From Polynucleobacter paludilacus (GTDB lineage: Bacteria; Pseudomonadota; Gammaproteobacteria; Burkholderiales; Burkholderiaceae): 64,000 nt of DNA. A program made the position numbers and the translations under genes. The notes under the pieces are model-generated. The model had not been told where the DNA came from and made no database searches. It was given only the letters and a program-made list of their open reading frames with translations. How positions within the stretch are numbered: the stretch's first letter is position 1; every line of letters starts with the position of its first letter. Shown here piece after piece: positions 30,813-38,213 of this stretch. The stretch is from the NCBI RefSeq assembly GCF_018687595.1, contig NZ_CP061298.1:1488001-1552000 (forward strand), in the 5' to 3' direction.

Positions 30813-31385
30813 ATGCCAACTGCGTTCGGAACCCACAACACCAATCCACTGAGTCAGTTCCCACAAGCCTGGGATCGCGCCAGTAAAGTAAAGCTACTTG
30901 TTTTAGATGTCGATGGGGTTATGACCAATGGCCAGGTCTGGATTGGGGCTGATGGAAAAGAATCTCTTAAAGCCTTTGATATTCAAGATGGATTAGGCAT
31001 TAAGCAATTATCTCAATGCGGCATACCCACCGCCGTCATCACCGGGCGGAGCTCCAAGATGGTCTTGGCGCGCTGCGAAGAATTAGGCATCACCCATGTA
31101 CACATGGGCGTTAATAACAAAGCTCAGGCGCTCAATGAAGTACTCAAGAAAATCAACCTTCGTCATGAAGACTGCGCTGTTATGGGAGATGACTGGCCCG
31201 ATCTCGCCATGATGGCAAAAGCAGGATTCAAAGTTTCTCCCTTCCAGGGACACCAAGCTGTAAAAGATATCGCCCACTATATTTGCTCCATGAAAGGTGG
31301 CAATGGTGCTGTACGTGAGGTTGCTGACCTGATCCTCAAAGCACAAAATCGATATGAGGAATTGCTGCGACAGGCGCTGAGTTAA
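30813..31385 (+). CDS. kdsC: 3-deoxy-D-manno-octulosonate 8-phosphate phosphatase
   Basis: HAD-family phosphatase releasing Kdo from Kdo-8-phosphate. The 190-residue protein carries the nucleophile motif LDVDGVMTNG (D32, D34), the second motif VITGRSSKMV, and MGDDWPDLAMMAKAG near 123. It starts three bases after kdsD and is followed three bases later by lptC, so it is in the same operon. Confidence 0.96.
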   Translation: MPTAFGTHNTNPLSQFPQAWDRASKVKLLVLDVDGVMTNGQVWIGADGKESLKAFDIQDGLGIKQLSQCGIPTAVITGRSSKMVLARCEELGITHVHMGVNNKAQALNEVLKKINLRHEDCAVMGDDWPDLAMMAKAGFKVSPFQGHQAVKDIAHYICSMKGGNGAVREVADLILKAQNRYEELLRQALS

Positions 31386-31388
31386 GCA

Positions 31389-32030
31389 ATGGAACTCAAT
31401 CCAGAACAAATTAAGCTTGGTGCATGGCGATTATTTTTACGTCTACTCCCTCTAATCATTATGGGATTATTCGTTCTCATGACTTTTTGGCTAGTTAAAA
31501 AGACTAGTGCTCCTGAAGGTCCGGCCCTCGCCAGAGTGCGCCTACATGAGCCAGACTATACGATTCATAATGGGGCACTGTCCGCTCTCAATGAGCTAGG
31601 TCAAACAAAATATCGGGTATTGGGCAAAAAGGTAACGCACTACGATGATGATGCATCGATCGATATCGATACCCCACGGATGCGTTTATTCCAAGCCGAT
31701 AAAACTCCAGTTACCGTTAAATCAGATAAGGGTCATCTCGATGGTGATTTAACGATTCTAGATTTAATTGATAACGCAGAGATTTTTAAACCCGCTCAGG
31801 CAGCTACATCGACTACTCCCGCAAGCTTTCGTATGTTAGCCCAGTCTTCCTACTTCAAAGTACTGATCAATGATGACATCATTGAGACGGACCGCCCCAT
31901 TACCCTTGAGCAGGGTATCTCCGTGATGCATTCCACTGAAGGTGGAAAGTTTAATAACGTTGAGCAAAGCATGACACTCCTTGGGCAAGTGAAAGGGCGC
32001 ATTGAACGCACCCAAGAAAAGAACCAATGA
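31389..32030 (+). CDS. lptC: LPS export system protein LptC
   Basis: Bitopic inner-membrane protein that receives LPS from the LptBFG extractor and hands it to LptA. The 213-residue protein has one N-terminal membrane helix (about residues 15-37) and a periplasmic beta-jellyroll domain with stretches such as LPDY-like LHEPDYTIHNG, YDDDASIDIDTPRMRLF and LDLIDNAEIF. It is somewhat longer than E. coli LptC (191). It overlaps lptA by four bases, within the kdsD-lptB operon. Confidence 0.93.
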   Translation: MELNPEQIKLGAWRLFLRLLPLIIMGLFVLMTFWLVKKTSAPEGPALARVRLHEPDYTIHNGALSALNELGQTKYRVLGKKVTHYDDDASIDIDTPRMRLFQADKTPVTVKSDKGHLDGDLTILDLIDNAEIFKPAQAATSTTPASFRMLAQSSYFKVLINDDIIETDRPITLEQGISVMHSTEGGKFNNVEQSMTLLGQVKGRIERTQEKNQ

Positions 32031-32590
32031 ACCCACTTTCGCTAACCTATCGCCACCTTTGTCTAATTAGCCTGCTCATTGTTTTTTTTGGCGCAGCTCA
32101 TGCAGAAAAAGCCGATCAAAAGAAACCGCTGATACTAGAGGCCGATAAAGTTTCTGTGAATGATGTGCAGCAAGCTTATGAGCTCAATGGCAATATTCTG
32201 TTAATCAAAGGGAGCATTCTCGTTACGGGCGAACAGGGCAACATTAAAGTCGACCCAGAGGGTTATGAGTTTGTTACGATGCAAAGCGATGAAGACAGTA
32301 GCGCTAGCTTCAGGCAGCGACGCGAGGGGCCTGCGAACGAATTCATACAAGCCAATGGCAAGGATGTCGTCTACGATGCCAAAACTGAAATATTGACTAT
32401 TACCGGTGACGCCAGTATGAAGCGGCTGCTAAATATGCAAATGCTGGATCAACTGCGTGGGTGGAAAATTGAGTACGATGACGTTAAGCAGTACTATCGG
32501 GTATTTCCACCACCCAATGCCAAAGAGAGTGATTTGCCCCTAGCAAGAGCAATACTTTCACCCAGACAAAAAGCTACTTTAGAAAAATGA
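32027..32590 (+). CDS. lptA: LPS transport periplasmic protein LptA
   Basis: Periplasmic bridge protein that carries LPS to the outer membrane. The 187-residue protein begins with a signal peptide (hydrophobic to about residue 26, cleavage near AHAEK) and has an OstA-like fold with [33 protein letters not shown] and [12 protein letters not shown]. It overlaps lptC upstream and lptB downstream by four bases each. Confidence 0.94.
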   Translation: MNPLSLTYRHLCLISLLIVFFGAAHAEKADQKKPLILEADKVSVNDVQQAYELNGNILLIKGSILVTGEQGNIKVDPEGYEFVTMQSDEDSSASFRQRREGPANEFIQANGKDVVYDAKTEILTITGDASMKRLLNMQMLDQLRGWKIEYDDVKQYYRVFPPPNAKESDLPLARAILSPRQKATLEK

Positions 32591-33351
32591 CTGTAGATTC
32601 GAATTCAAGTTCCGCTGCAACGCTCAGTGCACATCATTTGCAGAAACACTATGGCTCACGCACAGTCGTCAGGGATGTCTCATTAGAGGTGAAATGTGGA
32701 GAGGTTGTCGGCTTGCTGGGTCCGAACGGTGCCGGTAAAACCACTTCCTTTTATATGATTGTTGGGCTAGTCCCGCTTGATGATGGCAGAATCATTTTGG
32801 ACGGCACAGATATCACCCATTTGCCGATTCACGAACGCGCGCGCATGGGACTCTCCTACTTGCCTCAAGAGGCTTCGGTGTTCCGGAAATTGAATGTTGC
32901 AGAAAACATTCAAGCGGTTTTAGAGCTGCAAGCGCAAGGTGGCGTTCCGCTCAGCAAAGCTGAAATTCAGAGTCGGCTTGATGAGCTGTTGGGCGAACTC
33001 CAAATTAGCCACTTACGTGATAACCCTGCGCTTTCCTTATCGGGCGGCGAGAGACGACGTGTAGAGATTGCGCGTGCGCTAGCGTCACAACCCAAATTCA
33101 TTTTGCTCGACGAACCCTTTGCCGGCGTAGACCCAATCGCCGTTGGCGAAATTCAGCGAATTGTTCGTTTCTTGCGAGATCGCCAGATTGGAGTATTAAT
33201 TACTGACCACAATGTCCGTGAAACTCTAGGCATTTGTGACCACGCTTACATTATTAGCGAGGGTTCTGTCCTTGCTGCAGGTAAGCCCGATGAAATTATC
33301 GAAAACGATGCCGTCCGCAGAGTCTATCTCGGCGAGAATTTCCGGATGTAA
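32587..33351 (+). CDS. lptB: LPS export ABC transporter ATP-binding protein LptB
   Basis: Cytoplasmic ATPase of the LptBFG exporter. The 254-residue protein has Walker [10 protein letters not shown] at 45-53, the Q-loop [12 protein letters not shown] typical of LptB, signature [15 protein letters not shown] and Walker [21 protein letters not shown]. It is the last gene of the Kdo-LPS operon; a terminator-like hairpin begins three bases after its stop. In related genomes rpoN follows lptB, but not here. The partner lptFG genes are elsewhere. Confidence 0.96.
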   Translation: MTVDSNSSSAATLSAHHLQKHYGSRTVVRDVSLEVKCGEVVGLLGPNGAGKTTSFYMIVGLVPLDDGRIILDGTDITHLPIHERARMGLSYLPQEASVFRKLNVAENIQAVLELQAQGGVPLSKAEIQSRLDELLGELQISHLRDNPALSLSGGERRRVEIARALASQPKFILLDEPFAGVDPIAVGEIQRIVRFLRDRQIGVLITDHNVRETLGICDHAYIISEGSVLAAGKPDEIIENDAVRRVYLGENFRM

Positions 33352-33354
33352 TTC

Positions 33355-33376
33355 AGGATCTTTTTGATCTTTTTTC
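33355..33376 (+). terminator. weak Rho-independent terminator after lptB
   Basis: AGGATC pairs with GATCTT (6 bp with one G-U) across a TTTTT loop, followed by further T residues, three bases after the lptB stop. The stem is short. Confidence 0.5.
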
Positions 33377-33397
33377 ATTAAATATCGTAACCCCCTC

Positions 33398-33426
33398 TTG
33401 GTTTTCAGTGGAATCACTGATACGCT
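33398..33426 (+). promoter_or_regulatory. promoter of hpf with inverted repeat in the spacer
   Basis: TTGGTT (33398-33403) and TACGCT (33421-33426) are separated by 17 bases. The spacer contains a perfect inverted repeat, TCAGTG-GAAT-CACTGA (33405-33420), which could be an operator. The predicted start leaves a leader of about 100 bases before hpf. Confidence 0.5.
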
Positions 33427-33533
33427 AAAGGTTCATGAATTCCAATCCACAGACATAAATCCGTAAATCAAGGGGCACGCTACGCACCCTGGTTATTGCC
33501 ATGCGTAGACAGCGTTGTTAATGGGAGCTGATG

Positions 33534-33857
33534 ATGAATTTAAAGATTAATAGCCGTCATGTAGAAGTTACACCAGGAATGCGGGAACATCTTGAGGCGG
33601 GTTTTGCCAAAATTCGCAAACATTTTGATCATGTAATCGATGCATCCGCATTTTTGATGGTAGATAAAGCCAAAGAAAAAGATTTGCGCCAGACCGCTGA
33701 AATCACAATTCACCTCAAGGGCAAAGAGCTCTTTGCTCAAGCCCACCACTCTGACCTCTACCATGCGATGGATGCCGTGGTTGATAAATTAGAGCGCCAA
33801 GTCGTTAAACACAAAGAAAAAATCCAAGATCACCATCACGAAAAGCATTTCGACTAG
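33534..33857 (+). CDS. hpf: ribosome hibernation-promoting factor
   Basis: Short-type HPF of 107 residues that binds 100S or idle ribosomes in stationary phase. Features are MNLKINSRHVEVTPGMREHLEAG at the start and QAHHSDLYHAMDAVVDKLERQV near 75. The C-terminus is histidine-rich (DHHHEKHFD), with no long dimerisation domain. Two ATG codons are adjacent; the second gives the family N-terminus and the better distance to the GGGAG Shine-Dalgarno. Upstream lies the position where rpoN is found in relatives; ptsN follows 33 bases downstream. Confidence 0.93.
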   Translation: MNLKINSRHVEVTPGMREHLEAGFAKIRKHFDHVIDASAFLMVDKAKEKDLRQTAEITIHLKGKELFAQAHHSDLYHAMDAVVDKLERQVVKHKEKIQDHHHEKHFD

Positions 33858-33876
33858 TGTTTACCCTCAGGACACC

Positions 33877-33882
33877 TATAAT
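33877..33882 (+). promoter_or_regulatory. -10 of ptsN (near-leaderless)
   Basis: A consensus TATAAT lies eight bases before the ptsN ATG, in the 33-base gap after hpf. No Shine-Dalgarno is present, so a start one or two bases before ATG is expected. Confidence 0.5.
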
Positions 33883-33890
33883 CATTTGAT

Positions 33891-34346
33891 ATGAATGCCC
33901 TGAATGATCTTTTTACCCTCGACTGCATCACCCTAGACAGCCCTGCCAAAAACAGGGCTGAGGTATTTGTGGATGCAGCTAAGCTTTTTTCCAATCAAAT
34001 TGGTATCAACGCCGACTTGGTGGTGGAGTTTCTCAATGCGCGAGAAGCGCTTGGCTCTACCGCCCTCGGTGCTGGTGTCGCTATCCCCCATGGCCGAGTT
34101 AAAGGCTTAAAGCAACCTATTGCTGCTTTTATCAGACTAAAAAATCCAATCGATTTTGCAGCTCCTGATGGTGAAGCTGTTTCGATCTTGATCTTTTTAT
34201 TGGTTCCTGAAAAAGCCACCCAAGAGCATTTAGAGATTCTTTCCTCAATCGCCCAACTCTTATCCGATGCTGATGCTCGCAAGATTTTATCTACTGAAGC
34301 TGATCCAGGAAAAATCTGCGAACTCATTCAAAACTGGACTCATTAA
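33891..34346 (+). CDS. ptsN: nitrogen-PTS EIIA component
   Basis: EIIA-Ntr phosphocarrier of 151 residues that links a phosphotransfer chain to regulation of potassium and nitrogen metabolism. The phosphorylated histidine is H67 in GVAIPHGRV, within LGSTALGAGVAIPHGR. It precedes hprK with no gap (TAA directly followed by ATG). In relatives it follows rpoN and hpf; here rpoN is missing from the locus although hpf and ptsN remain. Confidence 0.95.
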   Translation: MNALNDLFTLDCITLDSPAKNRAEVFVDAAKLFSNQIGINADLVVEFLNAREALGSTALGAGVAIPHGRVKGLKQPIAAFIRLKNPIDFAAPDGEAVSILIFLLVPEKATQEHLEILSSIAQLLSDADARKILSTEADPGKICELIQNWTH

Positions 34347-35333
34347 ATGACGCAGCCCCTATTACTTGAAGGCGTCACTGCTCAGCAAATATTTGACGAC
34401 AACGTTGCTGAGCTCAAGCTTTCTTGGATTGGTGGACTTGAGGGAGCAGATCGCACATTCCCTCCTGAGGCAGTAAAGGCTGCTGCGGCAAGCTCGGACC
34501 TGGTGGGGCACTTAAACCTGATTCACCCTAGTCGAATTCAAATTTTTGGCGAGCAAGAGGTGGTGTATCACGCCCAGCTTGATCAACAGCAGCGACAAGA
34601 GCAAATTGCCTCATTGATTTCAAAAACGCCGCCTTGTGTAATTGTTGCTGATGGAAAGGCTGCGGATCCTGATCTACAACTCTTTTGCCAACGATCATCA
34701 ACCCCGCTCTTTACTACCGGCATCTCAGCAGCATCTGTCATTGATCATTTGCGGACCTATTTATCAAAGATTGGCGCACCACAAATTACGATGCATGGCG
34801 TGTTCATGGATATTTTGGGTTTAGGCGTTTTACTCACCGGTGAATCGGGTCTTGGCAAAAGCGAATTAGGACTGGAGTTAATTTCTCGTGGCCACGGTTT
34901 AGTAGCTGACGATGCTGTCGATTTTGCACGTCTTGGCCCTGATTACATTGAAGGTCGCTGTCCAGTCATCCTCCGCGACTTACTGGAAGTGCGAGGTCTA
35001 GGCTTATTAGACATTCGAACTATTTTTGGAGAAACTGCCGTTCGCCGGAAGCTCAAGTTACGTTTAATCGTCCAGCTTGTCCGTCGCACTGATGGTGAAT
35101 TTGAGCGACTGCCGCTTGAAGCCCAGCATCTTGATGTTTTGGGAATTCCGATTCGGACGGTGAAGATTCAGGTGGCTGCCGGTAGAAACTTGGCAGTACT
35201 GGTAGAGGCTGCGGTTCGCAATACCATTTTGCAATTACGCGGTATTGATACTCTTAAGGAATTTATTGAGCGTCAACGCCAACAAATGAATGCTGAGCCC
35301 GACAACACCAAAATTCAGGGGCGCTTACTCTAA
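34347..35333 (+). CDS. hprK: HPr kinase/phosphorylase
   Basis: Bifunctional enzyme that phosphorylates or dephosphorylates HPr on a serine. The 328-residue protein has a variable N-terminal domain and a catalytic domain with the P-loop GESGLGKS at 165-172, [10 protein letters not shown] and the family signature [14 protein letters not shown] near 215. The stop overlaps the rapZ start by one base (TAATG). In betaproteobacteria the target is the Ntr-type HPr; a ptsH homologue is not in the window. Confidence 0.96.
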   Translation: MTQPLLLEGVTAQQIFDDNVAELKLSWIGGLEGADRTFPPEAVKAAAASSDLVGHLNLIHPSRIQIFGEQEVVYHAQLDQQQRQEQIASLISKTPPCVIVADGKAADPDLQLFCQRSSTPLFTTGISAASVIDHLRTYLSKIGAPQITMHGVFMDILGLGVLLTGESGLGKSELGLELISRGHGLVADDAVDFARLGPDYIEGRCPVILRDLLEVRGLGLLDIRTIFGETAVRRKLKLRLIVQLVRRTDGEFERLPLEAQHLDVLGIPIRTVKIQVAAGRNLAVLVEAAVRNTILQLRGIDTLKEFIERQRQQMNAEPDNTKIQGRLL

Positions 35334-36223
35334 TGCAAATTAATCTGATCACCGGAATTTCTGGCTCAGGTAAATCAGTGGCTCTGCGGGCCTTTGAGGA
35401 TGCAGGTTTTGATTGTGTTGATAATCTGCCAGTTTCACTACTAGAAAGCTTAGCAGGCAATCTTGAAAAGGAGGGAAGCAAACAGCTGGCTGTCGCCATT
35501 GATGCTCGACGTGGCGAATCCATTTCTGAGCTCCCTAAAATTTTAGAGAGCTTACGCAGCCAACATGAGCTCAGAGTGATCTTCCTCAGCGCAGATACCG
35601 ACTCTTTGGTGCAACGCTTCTCAGAAACTCGTCGGCGCCACCCCTTATCAGAGAATAGTAAAACTTTCGAGTCAGCTACCTTGATCGAGGCGATTGATCG
35701 TGAGCGTGCCTTGTTAGAACCACTGCGTAGCCAAGCCCATTGCATTGATACCAGCACCATCCCTGCTCATGCTTTGCGCTCATGGATATATGACCTTGTA
35801 AAAGATAAATCACTTGGTCTTAATGTAGTTTTTCAATCATTTGGCTTTAAAAAGGGGGTTCCCAGCGAAGCAGATCTTGTGTTTGACGTTCGGTGCTTGC
35901 CCAACCCTCACTATGACAAAGTCCTAAAACCATTGACAGGTCATGATCAAGCAGTCAAAGCGTTCTTGGAACAAATTCCGGAAGTAGTGAGCATGGAAAA
36001 AGACATTATTCAATTTATCGAGAAATGGCTTCCCCACTATATTGCGGATGGCCGCAGCTATCTGACGATTGCAATTGGTTGCACGGGCGGGCAACACCGC
36101 TCCGTCTATCTAGTAAATCGTCTAATCAAGCATTTCCAGAATCAAAAAGCATTAAGTGATTTACAGATTAGCTTTTTGTCCCGACATCGCGAGCTAGACT
36201 CAATCCCTGTAAAAGCAGCTTGA
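35333..36223 (+). CDS. rapZ: RNase adapter protein RapZ
   Basis: Nucleotide-binding adapter of the RapZ/YvcJ family; in E. coli it directs RNase E to GlmZ and senses glucosamine-6-phosphate. The 296-residue protein has Walker A GISGSGKS at 8-15, VDNLPVSLL near 30, and the C-terminal ligand site around C250 in GCTGGQHRSVYL. The whole order ptsN-hprK-rapZ is typical. Its last 56 bases overlap the convergent mutY coding sequence. Confidence 0.95.
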   Translation: MQINLITGISGSGKSVALRAFEDAGFDCVDNLPVSLLESLAGNLEKEGSKQLAVAIDARRGESISELPKILESLRSQHELRVIFLSADTDSLVQRFSETRRRHPLSENSKTFESATLIEAIDRERALLEPLRSQAHCIDTSTIPAHALRSWIYDLVKDKSLGLNVVFQSFGFKKGVPSEADLVFDVRCLPNPHYDKVLKPLTGHDQAVKAFLEQIPEVVSMEKDIIQFIEKWLPHYIADGRSYLTIAIGCTGGQHRSVYLVNRLIKHFQNQKALSDLQISFLSRHRELDSIPVKAA

Positions 36224-37328
36224 TTGGCTGAGGCAGGCCGTATTGTCCGAGCTTGCGAAGATCTATCCATTTAAGAGTAGGATCAACAAAACAATATCGT
36301 TCTTGTGAATGGCTTTCCCAAATTTGCATCCACAAGCGACGATGTGTGAACACATGCCTAATCTCCTCTTTATGCAACAAGGGGGAGCATTGTTTGAAAA
36401 GGGTCTTTACATTCTCCCCCGTCAAAACAGTTGTCAACAGATTGAGTGAACTCGTCTTAGAGGGTGAGTGAGAGAGTTTGAGGTTGACTGGCTGACGGGC
36501 CATCCATTCTGACTCTGGCAAAGACCATAACCCTCCCCAAATTGCTTTTGGGGGACGCTTCTGTAGTAAGACAAAATCACCATGGCGCAGTAGAACCATA
36601 TTGCAGATAAATTCTGGTGACTTTGCCTTACTGATTTTTTTGGGTAGCAGTAAAACCTGATCGCTTAAGTTAGCCTGGCAGTTTTTTTCAAACGGGCACC
36701 GCTGTTGTCCGCTAATACAAACGGGTTTACGAGCCGTACACCACGTTGCCCCAAAGTCCATCAAGGCCTGGGTATAAGTTGGCATACTCTTTGCAGATTT
36801 TGGCAATAAGTGCTCTGCTACTGTCCAGAGTGCATCTGTCACCGCCTTTTCTTGCAAACTTTTATCTATCGCAAATAAGCGCGCCAAAATGCGCTTCACA
36901 TTGGCGTCTAAGATGGGGGCGCGCTCCTCAAAGGCGAAAGCAGCAATAGCGCCTGCAGTTGATCTACCAATACCTTTGAGCTGCTCTAGCAGAAGAGGGT
37001 CTTTAGGAAAGCACCCATCAAACTCCTCCACCACCTGCTTAGCACAAGCATGGAGATTTCTAGCGCGCGAGTAATAACCCAGCCCAGCCCACTCTGCTAA
37101 GACCTCATCGATATTTGCTGCAGCGAGTTTTTTCACCGTAGGGAAACGCTTCATGAAGCGGGGGTAACGGTCGAGCACTGTAGCTACTTGAGTTTGTTGC
37201 AGCATGATTTCAGAAACCCAAACTGCATAAGGATCGCGATGACCTTGCCAAGGAAGACCGTGGCGGCCATCGCGCTGATGCCAAGCAATTAAGCGATCAG
37301 CAAATTGGTCAAGAAATGATTTGCTCAC
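36168..37328 (-). CDS. mutY: A/G-specific adenine glycosylase
   Basis: Removes adenine mispaired with 8-oxoguanine or G. The 386-residue protein has the N-terminal glycosylase domain with the helix-hairpin-helix LKGIGRSTAGAIAAF near 115, catalytic aspartate in ILDANVKRIL and the conserved WVSEIMLQQTQV, then a C-terminal Nudix-like MutT domain. The [4Fe-4S] ligands are spaced C-X6-C-X6-C-X5-C, whereas the family normally has C-X6-C-X2-C-X5-C. The start codon is GTG. It follows mutM by 13 bases, forming a GO-repair pair, and overlaps rapZ at its 3' end. Confidence 0.95.
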   Translation of the reverse strand: MSKSFLDQFADRLIAWHQRDGRHGLPWQGHRDPYAVWVSEIMLQQTQVATVLDRYPRFMKRFPTVKKLAAANIDEVLAEWAGLGYYSRARNLHACAKQVVEEFDGCFPKDPLLLEQLKGIGRSTAGAIAAFAFEERAPILDANVKRILARLFAIDKSLQEKAVTDALWTVAEHLLPKSAKSMPTYTQALMDFGATWCTARKPVCISGQQRCPFEKNCQANLSDQVLLLPKKISKAKSPEFICNMVLLRHGDFVLLQKRPPKAIWGGLWSLPESEWMARQPVNLKLSHSPSKTSSLNLLTTVLTGENVKTLFKQCSPLLHKEEIRHVFTHRRLWMQIWESHSQERYCFVDPTLKWIDLRKLGQYGLPQPIKLLLQGLSLARDVGTKS

Positions 37329-37341
37329 TACAGACTATCCA

Positions 37342-38178
37342 TTAACGTTTTTGACAGTGAGGGCAAAAATACGTTGAACGCTGACCTTGAGTCATTTGCT
37401 TAATGGGAGTTTTGCAAACCTTGCATGGTAAATCTTTACGATCATATGTTTTGGTTTGAACCATAAAGTGGCCTGGATCACCGTCTGTATTAACAAAATC
37501 TTTGAGTGAACTCCCACCAGCTTCAATGGCTTTTTTGAGAATCAACCTCACTGCAGCCGCGAGACGAGCGCATTGTGGTCGGGTTAATTTACCCGCAGGC
37601 TTTGCAGGATGAATTCCAGCCTCAAACAAACTTTCGGAGCAGTAGATATTGCCGACTCCCACGACGGCCTCGCCAGCCAATAAAAATTGCTTTACCGCAA
37701 TCGTGCGCTTACGGGATTTCTGAAACAGAAGTTGTGCGCCTTGCTCGCCCATGAACGCTTCTGAGAAAGGTTCTACACCGAGTTTTTTTAATAAGGGATA
37801 TTCCTCAATCGGTCCCTTAACTTTAGGGTGCCAAAGTACTGCACCGAATTTTCTGGGATCATGCAGACGTAAACTCAAGCGTCCAAAATCCATCGTTACC
37901 CGATCATGAATCTTTAAGACCTCATCGATCGGCAAGACCCTTAAAGTACCTGTCATCCCGAGATGAACCAGGAGGTAACCATCATCCATTTCCAATAAGA
38001 GGTATTTTCCTCGGCGAGTAATGGCGTGCAGTTTTTGCCCAAGGAGAGCTCTGGGTAGATGTTTTGGAACAGGCCAGCGCAGACGACCGTCGATGATTTT
38101 GACTGCCGTGACTTTGCGGCCCTCTAGGTGTGGCTGGATTCCGAGTCTAGTGACTTCTACTTCTGGGAGTTCTGGCAT
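37342..38178 (-). CDS. mutM: bifunctional DNA-formamidopyrimidine glycosylase/AP lyase
   Basis: Excises 8-oxoguanine and ring-opened purines. The protein of 278 residues begins MPELPEVEVTRLG, whose second residue (proline) is the nucleophile and third (glutamate) a catalytic acid. It ends with a zinc finger CKVC ... CPHC in the tail. The H2TH region has GVGNIYCSESLF. It is upstream of mutY on the same strand. Its ATG lacks a Shine-Dalgarno and has TACAAT six bases upstream, so the transcript is probably leaderless. Confidence 0.97.
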   Translation of the reverse strand: MPELPEVEVTRLGIQPHLEGRKVTAVKIIDGRLRWPVPKHLPRALLGQKLHAITRRGKYLLLEMDDGYLLVHLGMTGTLRVLPIDEVLKIHDRVTMDFGRLSLRLHDPRKFGAVLWHPKVKGPIEEYPLLKKLGVEPFSEAFMGEQGAQLLFQKSRKRTIAVKQFLLAGEAVVGVGNIYCSESLFEAGIHPAKPAGKLTRPQCARLAAAVRLILKKAIEAGGSSLKDFVNTDGDPGHFMVQTKTYDRKDLPCKVCKTPIKQMTQGQRSTYFCPHCQKR

Positions 38179-38184
38179 GAATCG

Positions 38185-38190
38185 ATTGTA
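38185..38190 (-). promoter_or_regulatory. -10 of mutM (leaderless)
   Basis: TACAAT on the minus strand ends six bases before the mutM ATG at 38178. No Shine-Dalgarno and no clear -35 are seen. It shares a 35-base divergent region with the TPR-LolB promoter. Confidence 0.65.
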
Positions 38191-38201
38191 GATTCGCGGA
38201 T

Positions 38202-38207
38202 TAGAAT
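38202..38207 (+). promoter_or_regulatory. -10 of the TPR-LolB gene (leaderless)
   Basis: TAGAAT ends exactly six bases before the ATG at 38214, which has no Shine-Dalgarno. This placement favours that ATG over the in-frame GTG at 38208. Confidence 0.65.
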
Positions 38208-38213
38208 GTGCTT

